DNA of 64,000 bases from Terriglobia bacterium (GTDB taxonomy: Bacteria > Acidobacteriota > Terriglobia > Bryobacterales > Bryobacteraceae). The stretch lies in assembly GCA_025358575.1 (NCBI GenBank), contig JANYJA010000070.1, positions 28,753 to 92,752 of the forward strand, given 5' to 3'. Positions 17,801 through 26,218 of the stretch are shown one piece after another. The notes beneath the pieces were generated by a model, which ran no database searches, had not been told where the DNA came from, and saw nothing but the letters and a program-made list of their open reading frames with translations. Numbering within the stretch: the first letter of the stretch is position 1; the number at the start of each line of letters is the position of its first letter. A program made the position numbers and the translations under genes.

Positions 17801-18056
17801 CGTGACCATGACTGCCCTCGCCATGATCATCGGCATGCTACCCATGGCTCTAGGCTTTGGCGAAGGCGGCGAGCAGAACGCTCCGCTGGGCCGCTCCGTT
17901 ATCGGCGGCCTGCTGGTCGCCACTGTCACTACTCTCTTTTTCGTGCCCATCATGTACAGTTACTTGCGCAAGAATCCTCCGCAAGATATGGATGTTCTGA
18001 TCGAAGAGGAAGAACACGAGGGTCTGCCGCCTGACGCGTTACCGCAGCGCTCTTGA
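14829..18056 (+). CDS. RND efflux transporter permease (AcrB/MexB-like), system 1
   Basis: A 1075-residue inner-membrane pump with the expected RND layout. It has an N-terminal span, a large periplasmic loop (for example DEMAQRIVTISERAMTTTVN and QGASVPLPYGG), six spans, a second periplasmic loop and five final spans. The proton-relay motif is GILVDDATVEIENVHRN, keeping both Asp residues of the HAE1 type. It uses the proton gradient to export hydrophobic or amphiphilic compounds. It is the first gene of a permease-adaptor-TolC operon with 19 bp to the adaptor. HAE1-type drug export is likelier than metal export because of the DD motif. No SD is evident before ATG. Confidence 0.93.
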   Translation: MWIVRLALHRPYTFVVMAVLIVILGIGAIVTMPTDIFPNIDIPIVSVIWAYNGISPDEMAQRIVTISERAMTTTVNDIEHIESTSYSGVAVIKVFFQSNAKVELAIAQITAISQTVLRALPPGIFPPAVIKYNASSVPILQLAVDSRTLTEQQLFDFGLNFIRTQLATVQGASVPLPYGGKQRQIMVDLNPEALYANHLSATDISNAINAQNLILPAGTAKIGDREYLVRLNSSPSVVSALNDFPVHTSNGVTVYVKDVAQVRDGFSVQTNIVRQNGRRSTLLTILKNGSASTLDIVKKVKQALPRILAGLPTSLNIREVVDQSVFVRAAISGVLREGITAAVLTGLMILLFLGSWRSTVIVCVSIPLSILTSIIILDAWGQTINVMTLGGLALAVGILVDDATVEIENVHRNMGQKKPITRAILDGAQQIAVPAFVSTLAICIVFVPVLLLTGAAKYLFTPLAMAVVFAMLTSYLLSRTLVPTMVHYLLKSEIALYAAGEDGHEAQSSGIIWHVHHSFNRYFEKGRKQYKGALKWSLDHRGAVAILFGVFCAGSFCLTFLIGEDFFPYIDSGQMRLHVRTPEGTRIEETERIFGQVEDEIRTLIPPREMENIIDNIGLPAGGINLAFSDSATIGSGDGEILISLNQEKHGPTQAYQRKLRGDLRAKFPDLTFFFQPANITNQILNFGLPAPIDIQIVGRDAVGGFRMAQEIERRVSLIPGAADVHVHQQVAYPEIRVNVDRTKAGQVGLTQRDVANSVLISLSSSGQTAPNQWLNPTNGVSYNVAVQTPQIRIDSFDALRHTPLTSSGGGPTQLLSNLASLSRGSSTVIVNHYNVQPTFDVYANIDERDLGGVATEVRKVMNDIAPRLPRGMSLELRGQVETMRASFVRLGIGMFFAIALVYLLIVLNFQSWLDPFIILMALPGALSGILWMLFITQTTLNVPSLMGAIMCIGVATANSILVVTFANDERASGMDSIEAALSAGYTRIRPVTMTALAMIIGMLPMALGFGEGGEQNAPLGRSVIGGLLVATVTTLFFVPIMYSYLRKNPPQDMDVLIEEEEHEGLPPDALPQRS

Positions 18057-18075
18057 GGAAACCATCCCAATATCC

Positions 18076-19482
18076 ATGAACGAAACTCTCGGCGCTCCTG
18101 AAACGACCAAACTTCTGGCGGCGGGCCACGATCAAAAGCCGCTCGGCGATCCCGCGCACGCGGCGCCCGTGCCACGCGGCCGTGTGGTGATCATCGGTAT
18201 TCTGCTGTTGCTCGTGCTGGGAGCCATGTTTCTCGCGGGTTATTTGCCTCGCCTCAAGCGCCAGAGCGGAATCAATCGTGAGGCTCAGGACGAAGAAGCA
18301 AGCCTGCCGATCGTGAATGTGGTGACCGTGAAGCGCTCCGCTTCAAATAGTGAGTTGCAGCTACCCGGCAACGTGACCCCCCTTACCGAAGCCTTTATTT
18401 ACGCCCGCGCTTCTGGATATGTGAAGCGCCGCTATGTGGATATCGGCGACCGCGTGACCGCAGGTCAGGTGCTTGCCGTCATTGAAGCTCCCGATCTGGA
18501 TCAGCAGGTTTCGCAAGCACGCGCCAGCGTTGCTCAAGCGCGGGCAAGCGTAGGCCAGGCGCAAGCCGCGCTGGCGCAAACTCAATCCCAGTTGCGCCTC
18601 ACGTCCATCACGCTAAAGCGCTGGCAGACACTTGTTTCCCGTGGCGTCCTCGCGCAACAGGAAGGCGATCAGAAGCAAGCCGACTACGATAACGCCCAGG
18701 CCAACGTTCACGCCAGCGAGGCTAACGTCAAAGCCTCTCAGGAAGCTGTTCGCGCTTCCGAAGCCAACGTCAATCGCTTGCTTGAACTCCAGAGCTTTAA
18801 GCAGATTCGGGCACCCTTCGCAGGTGTCATTACGGCGCGCAACGTGGATGTGGGCGCACTCATTTCCGCCACCGGCACAAGCCAAGGCGGCAACACCGGG
18901 TCTTCCGCCGCGGGGTCACAGAGCGGCGAAATGTTTCGAATAGCGCAAATCGCTATTTTGCGCGTGATGATTAACGTCCCGCAGAGCGATACAGCGGGCG
19001 TTCGCCTGGGCCAACCAGCCTACGCCACCGTCGCCGAGTACCCTGGCCGCAAGTTCCCTGGAAAGGTCACCCGAAGTTCCAATTCGTTCGACCCAGCATC
19101 GCGCACTTTGCTCACCGAAGTTCAGGTTGCGAATCCCAATCGAGTTCTGCTTCCGGGAATGTACGCGCAGGTGCTGTTCGACAACGCCCGCGCAAATCCT
19201 CCGCTGATCGTCCCGGGAGATAGTATTGTGGTTCACGCAAATGGGGCTCAGGCCGCCGTGCTCGCAGCTAGCAACAAGGTACATTTCCAGCCCGTCACTG
19301 TTGGCCGTGATTTCGGGACGGACACCGAGATTATTTCCGGTCTAAACAACGGCGATGTCGTAATTGTGAATCCCAGTGACGACGTGCGTGAAGGCGCGCG
19401 GGTGAAGCCGGTACGTTCCGCTCCAATCAAAACCTCCCCGGGTTCCGCACCCAACCCGCCCAGCCGAAAGGCCGCGAATTAG
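18076..19482 (+). CDS. RND periplasmic adaptor (membrane fusion protein), system 1
   Basis: 468 residues. An N-terminal cytoplasmic stretch is followed by one membrane anchor (VVIIGILLLLVLGAMFLAGYL, residues ~36-56). Next come a split lipoyl domain (GYVKRRYVDIGDRVTAGQVL and its partner IRAPFAGVITARNVDVGALI), a long Gln/Ala-rich alpha-helical hairpin (residues ~135-240), and beta-barrel and membrane-proximal domains. It links the pump upstream to the TolC-type channel encoded directly downstream (2-bp gap). The sequence AQARASVAQARASVGQAQAA is heptad-like coiled coil. The hairpin is long, as in AcrA/MacA-type adaptors. Confidence 0.92.
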   Translation: MNETLGAPETTKLLAAGHDQKPLGDPAHAAPVPRGRVVIIGILLLLVLGAMFLAGYLPRLKRQSGINREAQDEEASLPIVNVVTVKRSASNSELQLPGNVTPLTEAFIYARASGYVKRRYVDIGDRVTAGQVLAVIEAPDLDQQVSQARASVAQARASVGQAQAALAQTQSQLRLTSITLKRWQTLVSRGVLAQQEGDQKQADYDNAQANVHASEANVKASQEAVRASEANVNRLLELQSFKQIRAPFAGVITARNVDVGALISATGTSQGGNTGSSAAGSQSGEMFRIAQIAILRVMINVPQSDTAGVRLGQPAYATVAEYPGRKFPGKVTRSSNSFDPASRTLLTEVQVANPNRVLLPGMYAQVLFDNARANPPLIVPGDSIVVHANGAQAAVLAASNKVHFQPVTVGRDFGTDTEIISGLNNGDVVIVNPSDDVREGARVKPVRSAPIKTSPGSAPNPPSRKAAN

Positions 19483-19484
19483 GA

Positions 19485-21428
19485 ATGCTTACTTTATGGG
19501 TGCGTTCCCTGCTCGCGCTCGGGACTGCCGCGCTCCTTTCGGCCCAGCAGATCCCCCACGCGCGCATCACGCAAATGCCGGAAGTTTCAAGCGCCCACGC
19601 AACCGGCTTCGATCGCTTCATTAATCCCTATCGCGCGCCTTTGGTCTCTCTGGTTGATTTCCGGAACTCCGATCGCATTTACAGTTTGATCCGCGGCGGA
19701 CAACTTTATCTCACGCTACAAGACGCCATCGCCCTGGCTCTTGAAAACAGTCTCGATGTTGAATTGCAGCGCTTTGGTCTTCGCATCGCTGAATCCGACC
19801 TGTTACGCGCCAGAGGAGGAGGCCTACTACGCGGTGTTCCGCTCACCGTTCGTGAGCTTCCCACCGGAGTCGGTGGCCCCGGCAGTCCGCTTCTAACGAC
19901 AGTCGGCGGCATCACACCTGTTACGTCGATTCCCGCTGCCACGTCCGACCTCGCGCCTATCACCGGTCAGACCACCGATCTCAGCATCCTTGGCGCAGCG
20001 CCCCTCGCGACAGGCCCGCGCATCCCGGGTTTCGATCCCGCCATCATCGGCCAGCTCAATGCGGGGCATACCAGCACACCTCAGACAAACCAAATCGTCT
20101 CCGGCACGAACCAGCTCAAAAATGGCAGTTTCTTTGGAAACGCCGGTTTGGTCCAGGGTTTCTCCACCGGTGCGTCCTACAACCTTGGCTTTAACGCCAA
20201 TCGCCAGACCACCAACAGCACGCGCAGCAGTTATAACCCCTACACCACCGGCAGCCTCGGCCTCAACGTGTCGCAGCCCCTGCTGCAGGGCTTCGGGACC
20301 GCGGTCAATCGCCGGTTTATCACCATCGCCGGCAACAACGTGCGCATCACTGATTATGTTTTTCGGCAACAAATAATCGACACTCTGTCTTCAGTGATTC
20401 GGCTCTACTGGGATCTGGTCAGTCTCGAGGAAGACGTGAGTGTGAAGCGGCGCTCGTTCGCACTCGCTCAGAAACTTTACGAAGACAATAAGACGCAGGT
20501 AGAAGTTGGCACACTCGCGCCCATTGAAGTGAAGCGGGCCATGGCAGAGGTAGCGCGCGGACGTCAGGACATCGTCAATGCGGAAAGCCTGCTGCTGCAA
20601 CAGGAGCTGATTCTGAAGAACGTGCTCACGCGACGTGGAACACTAGATGCGCTTGTCAGCGACGCCCGCATTGTTCCAACGGATCACATTGCCATTCCCG
20701 CGCAGGAGGCCGTACGTCCGGTAGCGGACTTAGTCTCCGAGGCATTCCGAAATCGTCCCGACCTGAGCCAAGCCCATCTGCAAATCGAGAATTCGCGGAT
20801 CAGCTTGAAAGGTTCGCGCAACGCCTTACTTCCAGAGCTTGACCTCGTCGGCAATCTGCAGAACAACGCGCTCGCGGGGCAAGCCACCGCGATCCCGGGT
20901 GTAACCCCCGACCCTGTGCTGATTGGCGGTCCGGGCACTTTTCTTTCACAAATCGCCAGCCGAAGTTTTCCCAATTACTCGATTGGGCTTCAGCTCAATA
21001 TCCCGATTCGCAATCGAACGGCGCAAGCCGACGTCATTCGCGATGAGTTGCAACTGCGCCAGAGCCAGGTGCGTGAGCAGCAACTTGAAAATCAGGTGCG
21101 CCTTGAAGTGGAAAATGCGCAACTCATCATGGCTCGTTCTCGTGCCGCCTACGATGCTGCCGTGGAAACGCGCCAGTTGCAGGAAGAAGCTCTGGACGCC
21201 GAACAGGAGCGCTTCGGCGTCGGCGCCTCGACGACTTACGTCGTAATCCAATATCAGCGCGACCTGGCGCAAGCGAGGTCCACCGAGGTGGTTACGGCCG
21301 GCAACTACGCAAAATCCAAAGCCGCGTTAGATCGCGCGACTGGCGAGACACTCATCAACAACAACGTCGCCGTGGAAGAAGCTTACCAAGGCACCGTCGC
21401 TCGCCCCTCGGCGATTCCGGCTCACTGA
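19485..21428 (+). CDS. TolC-family outer-membrane channel, system 1
   Basis: A 647-residue exported protein, longer than the usual ~480. After the signal peptide (ending near LLSAQQ), YLTLQDAIALALENSLDVELQ starts the first TolC-type helix. An extended Gly/Thr/Pro-rich insertion at residues ~105-215 accounts for the extra length. The second half repeats the motif (VADLVSEAFRNRPDLSQAHL, then FPNYSIGLQLNIPIRN), as in the two-fold TolC repeat. It completes a pump-adaptor-channel set. It starts two bases after the adaptor stop. The insertion could be an extracellular loop or a lineage-specific extension at the periplasmic end; I cannot tell. Confidence 0.9.
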   Translation: MLTLWVRSLLALGTAALLSAQQIPHARITQMPEVSSAHATGFDRFINPYRAPLVSLVDFRNSDRIYSLIRGGQLYLTLQDAIALALENSLDVELQRFGLRIAESDLLRARGGGLLRGVPLTVRELPTGVGGPGSPLLTTVGGITPVTSIPAATSDLAPITGQTTDLSILGAAPLATGPRIPGFDPAIIGQLNAGHTSTPQTNQIVSGTNQLKNGSFFGNAGLVQGFSTGASYNLGFNANRQTTNSTRSSYNPYTTGSLGLNVSQPLLQGFGTAVNRRFITIAGNNVRITDYVFRQQIIDTLSSVIRLYWDLVSLEEDVSVKRRSFALAQKLYEDNKTQVEVGTLAPIEVKRAMAEVARGRQDIVNAESLLLQQELILKNVLTRRGTLDALVSDARIVPTDHIAIPAQEAVRPVADLVSEAFRNRPDLSQAHLQIENSRISLKGSRNALLPELDLVGNLQNNALAGQATAIPGVTPDPVLIGGPGTFLSQIASRSFPNYSIGLQLNIPIRNRTAQADVIRDELQLRQSQVREQQLENQVRLEVENAQLIMARSRAAYDAAVETRQLQEEALDAEQERFGVGASTTYVVIQYQRDLAQARSTEVVTAGNYAKSKAALDRATGETLINNNVAVEEAYQGTVARPSAIPAH

Positions 21429-21503
21429 GGCCGGAGCGCAACTACATGCGTCCCTGGGCGCGTTGACATATCCAGGCTCCCTCCGCTACCGTTGAATTTG
21501 AAG

Positions 21504-21818
21504 ATGTCTCCCCGCTTGGCCCCTACTTGGCTTCGTCATGCTTTCATCGGAGTGTTGATGATCGCCGTGATTCTGTTGGGCGCTGCGGCAAAGCGAAGCC
21601 AATATTCGAGGGTCCTAGGCGCTACTAGTCACCTCTCCAAATTGGTGAAGATGAGCGAGTCCCGCATCGATTTTCACGGCGCCGAAATCGGCGTGCTCCA
21701 TCGACCCGCCACCGTCCTCGAATTTGGCGTCGCATTTATTCCCGCAACTCCACCGCGCTTCTTTTCACAGTCGGTCATCACCCCTGTCGCGCTGCTTTCC
21801 GCGCCGCTCCGCGTCTGA
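21504..21818 (+). CDS. small hypothetical secreted/membrane protein between RND operons
   Basis: A 104-residue frame with a single hydrophobic segment (AFIGVLMIAVILLGAAA) directly after a basic start (MSPRLAPTWLRH). The rest is soluble and of unknown fold (SESRIDFHGAEIGVLHRPAT). It sits between the two RND operons on their strand. A perfect TTGACA lies at 21463-21468 with a poor -10 (TACCGT at 21487-21492). Short, anchored proteins in efflux loci can be metal chaperones or accessory subunits, but no metal motif is visible. The existence of the gene is uncertain. Confidence 0.45.
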   Translation: MSPRLAPTWLRHAFIGVLMIAVILLGAAAKRSQYSRVLGATSHLSKLVKMSESRIDFHGAEIGVLHRPATVLEFGVAFIPATPPRFFSQSVITPVALLSAPLRV

Positions 21819-21875
21819 TCCCTTATGCTTTCCGCTGAACATTGTCCTCAGTCTTGAAGAAGGAGTGTATCTATC

Positions 21876-23096
21876 TTGTCTCGTGCCCTTTTATATGCCG
21901 CTCTCGCCAGCGGTGTTTTGTTCATTTCAGCCTGCTCGCATTCGGAAAACATAGAGGCCCGATCGGGTCCCCCCAGAGCTCAAATCGTCGCCGTCGTCAA
22001 AACCGAACCTGAATCTCTGGCGCGGCGCACCGTGCTCTCCGCTGAGTTTCGCCCCTATCAGGAAGTCGAGATCCACGCCAAGGTCGCCGGTTATGTAAAG
22101 CGCATCTACGTCGATATCGGGGATCGCGTGAAGCAGGGCCAAGTGCTGGCCACGCTCGAAATTCCAGAGATGACGAATGACTTAACGCGCGCCGCCGCCG
22201 CCCGCGAGCACAGCAGTTCCGAGGTCCAGCGTGCACGCGACGGCGTCTTGCGCGCCGAGTCCGCTCATGAAGCCGCCCACCTCTCCTATCAGCGCCTTTC
22301 GGCGGTAAGTAAACAGCGCCCCAATCTTGTCGCTCAGCAGGAACTGGACGACGCCGAAGCCCGGGACCGAGTCTCCGAAGCTTCCGTCGCCGAAGCCAAG
22401 TCGGGTCTCGCTTCCGCGCAGCAGCAAGTGCAGGTGTCCACGGCCGATGAAGACAAGACCAAAACGCTTTTCGATTACTCCCGCATCACGGCACCTTTCG
22501 CCGGAGTAATCAGCAAGCGTTTCGCGGACACCGGCTCTATGATTCAGGCCGGCACCGCTTCGCAAACCCAAGCCATGCCGGTCGTGCGACTCTCGCAAAT
22601 CGACCGTCTTCGCCTCGTACTTCAGATTCCCGAATCCGTTGTCCCTCACATCCGCATCGGAGAACCGGTCGATGTTCGCGTCCCCACGCTCAACCGCACC
22701 TTCACCGGAACCGTCAGCCGCTTTTCGGATCGCGTCGCCCCCGCAACGCGCACCATGGAAACCGAAGTTGACGTGTTCAATCCTGGATTCGTTCTCATTC
22801 CCGGCATGTATGCCGAAGCTGTCCTCACACTTGAAAAACATGACAATGCTCTCGCCGTCCCTGTCCAATCCATCGTGACGCGTGACGGGATCGCCACGGT
22901 CATGCTGGTCGGTTCGAATCACCGGTTGGAACAACGGTCGATCAAGACCGGCATTGAAACCGCCGAGAAAGTGGAGGTTCTCTCTGGTCTGCATGCCGGC
23001 GATCAGGTGGTCATCGGCAATCGCAGCCAGTTGAAGAGCGGCGAAGAAGTGGAGACCAAGTTGGTCGCCACCCGCATGCCAGGAGGCGATCGGTAA
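21876..23096 (+). CDS. RND periplasmic adaptor lipoprotein, system 2
   Basis: 406 residues. The start is TTG with AAGGAG 10 nt upstream. The signal peptide ends in a lipobox (GVLFISAC), so the protein is probably anchored by lipid at Cys ~20. The lipoyl halves are GYVKRIYVDIGDRVKQGQVL and ITAPFAGVISKRFADTGSMI, with a coiled-coil hairpin between (residues ~95-190) and a beta-barrel after. It precedes the pump gene, whose ATG shares one base with the adaptor's TAA. The gene order here is adaptor-pump-channel, unlike system 1 (pump-adaptor-channel), so the two operons are not simple tandem copies. Confidence 0.92.
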   Translation: MSRALLYAALASGVLFISACSHSENIEARSGPPRAQIVAVVKTEPESLARRTVLSAEFRPYQEVEIHAKVAGYVKRIYVDIGDRVKQGQVLATLEIPEMTNDLTRAAAAREHSSSEVQRARDGVLRAESAHEAAHLSYQRLSAVSKQRPNLVAQQELDDAEARDRVSEASVAEAKSGLASAQQQVQVSTADEDKTKTLFDYSRITAPFAGVISKRFADTGSMIQAGTASQTQAMPVVRLSQIDRLRLVLQIPESVVPHIRIGEPVDVRVPTLNRTFTGTVSRFSDRVAPATRTMETEVDVFNPGFVLIPGMYAEAVLTLEKHDNALAVPVQSIVTRDGIATVMLVGSNHRLEQRSIKTGIETAEKVEVLSGLHAGDQVVIGNRSQLKSGEEVETKLVATRMPGGDR

Positions 23097-26000
23097 TGTC
23101 GCGTTTCGCCATCCGCAATCCCTATCTGATTGTCGTGATCTGCCTGGTGATCGCGGTCGTCGGCATTTCCAGTCTGGCCCGCATGCCCGTCGATATGTTC
23201 CCCGCAATGAACATTCCTGTCGTGGTCGTCGCCACGTTTTATTCCGGAATGCCGCCCGAGCAGATCGAAACCGATATCACCAGCCGGTTCGAACGGTTCT
23301 TCACTCTCGGCAGCGGCATTGAACACATCGAATCTCGCTCGCTGCCGGGGGTCAGCGTCATCAAGGTCTACTTCCAGCCTGGGACCAATCCAGATTCGGC
23401 CGTCACCACGATATCCAATCTCGCCATGGCCCAACTTCGCCGACTCCCGCCGGGCACTCTGCCCCCGGTGGTCCTGAAGTTCGATGCCTCCAGCCTTCCC
23501 GTCTGTCTGGTCACGTTGAAAGGCGAAGGGCTGACAGAGACGGCGCTTCGCGATCTCGCGCAGTTCAACATTCGCAACCAGATCGCCAGCGTCCCCGGCG
23601 CGTCCGTCCCGCAGCCGTTTGGCGGCCGCTACCGCCAGATTATGGTCTACGTCGACCCTTACAAGCTGGAAGCGCATCAGCTTAGCCTCATGGACATCGT
23701 GCGTTCGGTTAATGATTCGAACCTGATTCTGCCAGCGGGCGACGTCCGCCTCGGCACTTACGACTACAACATCTACACCAACAGCCAGCTCAAAGACGTC
23801 GATGATATTAATAGCCTGCCCGTCAAAATGATCGGTGAAGCGCCCGTCACCATCGCGGATATCGGCGTCGCCAAAGACGCGCAGCAGATCCAAACTAATA
23901 TTGTCCGGGTCGATGGGCAGCCTTCCGTCTATCTCCCCGTCTTGAAACAAGGCGGTGATACCAATACAATCGCCATCGTCGATGGAGTCAAAGAGGCAGT
24001 TTCGCACCTTCTTGACGTTCCGTCGCAACTAAAAACGCGCGTGGTCTTCGATCAATCCGCGTTCGTTAAGACCGCCATCGAAACGCTGCTTCACGAAGGC
24101 GCGATCGGCCTCTTCCTCACGTCGCTAATGATTCTGGTTTTCCTTGGAAGTATGCGCGCGACGGTTGCCGTTTTCTTTTCCATTCCGCTTTCGGCGCTCG
24201 CCACGTTCATCGCCCTTTCCATCGGAGGGAACTCGATTAATAGCATGGTCCTCGGCGGTCTCGCGCTCGCATTTTCCCGTCTCATCGATAACTCAGTGGT
24301 GGTGCTCGAAAACATTTACCGCCATTTAGAGCTCGGCGTGCCGCCAGTCGAAGCCGCTGAAATAGGCGGCCATGAAGTCGCGCTTCCGGTGCTCTCGGCG
24401 ACGCTAACCACGGTCGTCGTCTTCTTTCCCGTGACCTTCCTGTATGGCGTCAGCAAATTCCTTTTCACTGCTTTAGCTCTGGCGGTCGTGCTCTCGCTAT
24501 TCGCATCTTACGCGGTTGCGATGACGGTGGTCCCGCTCTTCTGCGCCCGTTTCATTAAGGCTCCTCACCACGTGTCCGGCGCCGCCAAGATGGGTTGGGG
24601 CGCACGTTTTAACGCCAGTTTCAATCGCGGCTTCGACCGAATGCTCGCGGGGTACGACCAGCTCCTCGATCGTTCGCTTCAACGACCCGCCATGGTTGTT
24701 GGCGCGCTCATAGGCATCTTCGTGATCAGCCTTGGTATCTATCCGTTTCTGGGTCTCTCTTTCTTCCCGCGAACGGATGCGGGTCAGTTTGTTGTGAACC
24801 TCAAAGCACCTTCGGGAACGCGCCTCGAAATCACCGAGGACGATGTCCGGCAAGTTGAAGACCTCATTCGGCAGACCGTTTCGCCCGAAGACCTCAGCAT
24901 GATCGTCTCCAACATCGGAAGCACCCCCGGCTTCTCGTCCATTTACACCTCCAACTCGGCGCAGCACACTGCCTTCGTCCAGGTCAGCCTCAAGGACGAT
25001 CATAAAGTCGGCAGCTACGAATATATGTCGCGCGTGCACCGCCGGCTTGAGCGCGAGCTTCCGCAGATGAGTTACTTCTTTCAGTCGGGCGGCCTCGTTG
25101 ACGCTGTCCTCAACATGGGTCTTCCCGCCCCTATCGATATTCAAGTCTCCGGTTCCAATCTCGATGCGAGCTACAAAACCGCCGTCCAACTAGCGGGCCA
25201 AATTCGAAAGGTCCCTAACATCAGCGATGTGTTCATCCCGCAGGACATCGACAATCCGGCCCTCGAGCTCGATATCAACCGCTTGCGCGCCGGCGAGATG
25301 GGTCTAAGTCAACGCGAGGTCGTCTACAACGTCATTACCGCGCTTTCTTCCAATCAAATGATCGCGCCGAGCTACTGGATGGATCCAAAATCGGGAAACG
25401 ATTACATGCTCACGGTCCAATATTCCGAGCAGCAAGTTAAGAACATGTCGGACCTGAAGGGCATCCCGCTGCGGGCTCCAGGTCAGCCCAATCCCACTCG
25501 CCTCGAAGAGGTCAGCAACATCTCACGTATTCAATCGCCAACCGAAGTAGATCACTACCAACTTCGCCGCATTATCGACCTTTACGTCAGCCCTACGTCT
25601 GAAGATTTAGGCCGCGCCGCGAATGCCATCGATGGCCTGATCCAGCACCTCGACAAACCCACGGGAGTCATCGTGACCCTGCGCGGGATGGTGCAGGGGA
25701 TGCGCGCATCTTTCAAGAGTTTCGGTCTTGGTCTCTGCCTTGCGGTCGTGCTTCTCTACCTGATTCTGGTGGCGCAGTTCCGGTCCTTCATCGATCCGTT
25801 CCTGATTCTCCTCGCGGTCCCGACCGGGCTCACCGGCGTCCTGCTTACCCTCTATTTTTCCGACACCACTCTCAATGTCATGTCGCTCATGGGTATCGTT
25901 ATGCTCGTCGGCATCGTGGTATCGAACAGCATCTTGATCGTCGAGTTCACGCATCGTCTTCGCGAAGAAGGCATGGCCGTTCGGGAGGCCGTCGCTAAAG

Positions 26001-26218
26001 CGTGCCGGGTGCGTCTGCGGCCGGTTTTGATGACCTCGCTCGCTACCATCATCGGGCTGCTCCCCATGGCCCTGAAACTTGGCGCGGGCAGCGAATCCTA
26101 TGCGCCTCTGGCGCGCGCCATCGTCGGTGGTCTTACCGTTTCCGTGATCCTCACCGTCTTCATTGTGCCCGCCGCATATTTGCTGGTTTACCGAAACCAC
26201 GCGGTGGAGGCGCAATGA
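23096..26218 (+). CDS. RND efflux transporter permease, system 2
   Basis: 1040 residues with the 12-span RND architecture. The N-terminus is MSRFAIRNPYLIVVICLVIA, and two periplasmic loops each contain pore-domain repeats. The relay helix reads GLALAFSRLIDNSVVVLENI: one Asp is kept but the usual (V/G)GMLVD before it is FSRLID, and the second Asp is Asn. This resembles a subgroup of acidobacterial and proteobacterial pumps close to MdtB/CzcA-like members. It overlaps the channel gene by 4 bp (ATGA). Residues ~321-523 have a near-identical second copy in the DNA downstream. Confidence 0.92.
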   Translation: MSRFAIRNPYLIVVICLVIAVVGISSLARMPVDMFPAMNIPVVVVATFYSGMPPEQIETDITSRFERFFTLGSGIEHIESRSLPGVSVIKVYFQPGTNPDSAVTTISNLAMAQLRRLPPGTLPPVVLKFDASSLPVCLVTLKGEGLTETALRDLAQFNIRNQIASVPGASVPQPFGGRYRQIMVYVDPYKLEAHQLSLMDIVRSVNDSNLILPAGDVRLGTYDYNIYTNSQLKDVDDINSLPVKMIGEAPVTIADIGVAKDAQQIQTNIVRVDGQPSVYLPVLKQGGDTNTIAIVDGVKEAVSHLLDVPSQLKTRVVFDQSAFVKTAIETLLHEGAIGLFLTSLMILVFLGSMRATVAVFFSIPLSALATFIALSIGGNSINSMVLGGLALAFSRLIDNSVVVLENIYRHLELGVPPVEAAEIGGHEVALPVLSATLTTVVVFFPVTFLYGVSKFLFTALALAVVLSLFASYAVAMTVVPLFCARFIKAPHHVSGAAKMGWGARFNASFNRGFDRMLAGYDQLLDRSLQRPAMVVGALIGIFVISLGIYPFLGLSFFPRTDAGQFVVNLKAPSGTRLEITEDDVRQVEDLIRQTVSPEDLSMIVSNIGSTPGFSSIYTSNSAQHTAFVQVSLKDDHKVGSYEYMSRVHRRLERELPQMSYFFQSGGLVDAVLNMGLPAPIDIQVSGSNLDASYKTAVQLAGQIRKVPNISDVFIPQDIDNPALELDINRLRAGEMGLSQREVVYNVITALSSNQMIAPSYWMDPKSGNDYMLTVQYSEQQVKNMSDLKGIPLRAPGQPNPTRLEEVSNISRIQSPTEVDHYQLRRIIDLYVSPTSEDLGRAANAIDGLIQHLDKPTGVIVTLRGMVQGMRASFKSFGLGLCLAVVLLYLILVAQFRSFIDPFLILLAVPTGLTGVLLTLYFSDTTLNVMSLMGIVMLVGIVVSNSILIVEFTHRLREEGMAVREAVAKACRVRLRPVLMTSLATIIGLLPMALKLGAGSESYAPLARAIVGGLTVSVILTVFIVPAAYLLVYRNHAVEAQ
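24057..24664 (+). repeat. parent copy of a 608-bp duplicated segment
   Basis: This part of the system 2 pump gene is repeated, same strand and without gaps, at 27576-28183 (constant offset 3519). By hand I count about 39 differences, roughly 94% identity. It covers the membrane spans around the proton-relay motif. Confidence 0.9.

Noticed and set aside
22182..24028. Two long minus-strand frames opposite the system 2 adaptor and pump
   Set aside because: They mirror strongly coding plus-strand genes, and their translations are charged and without conserved motifs.
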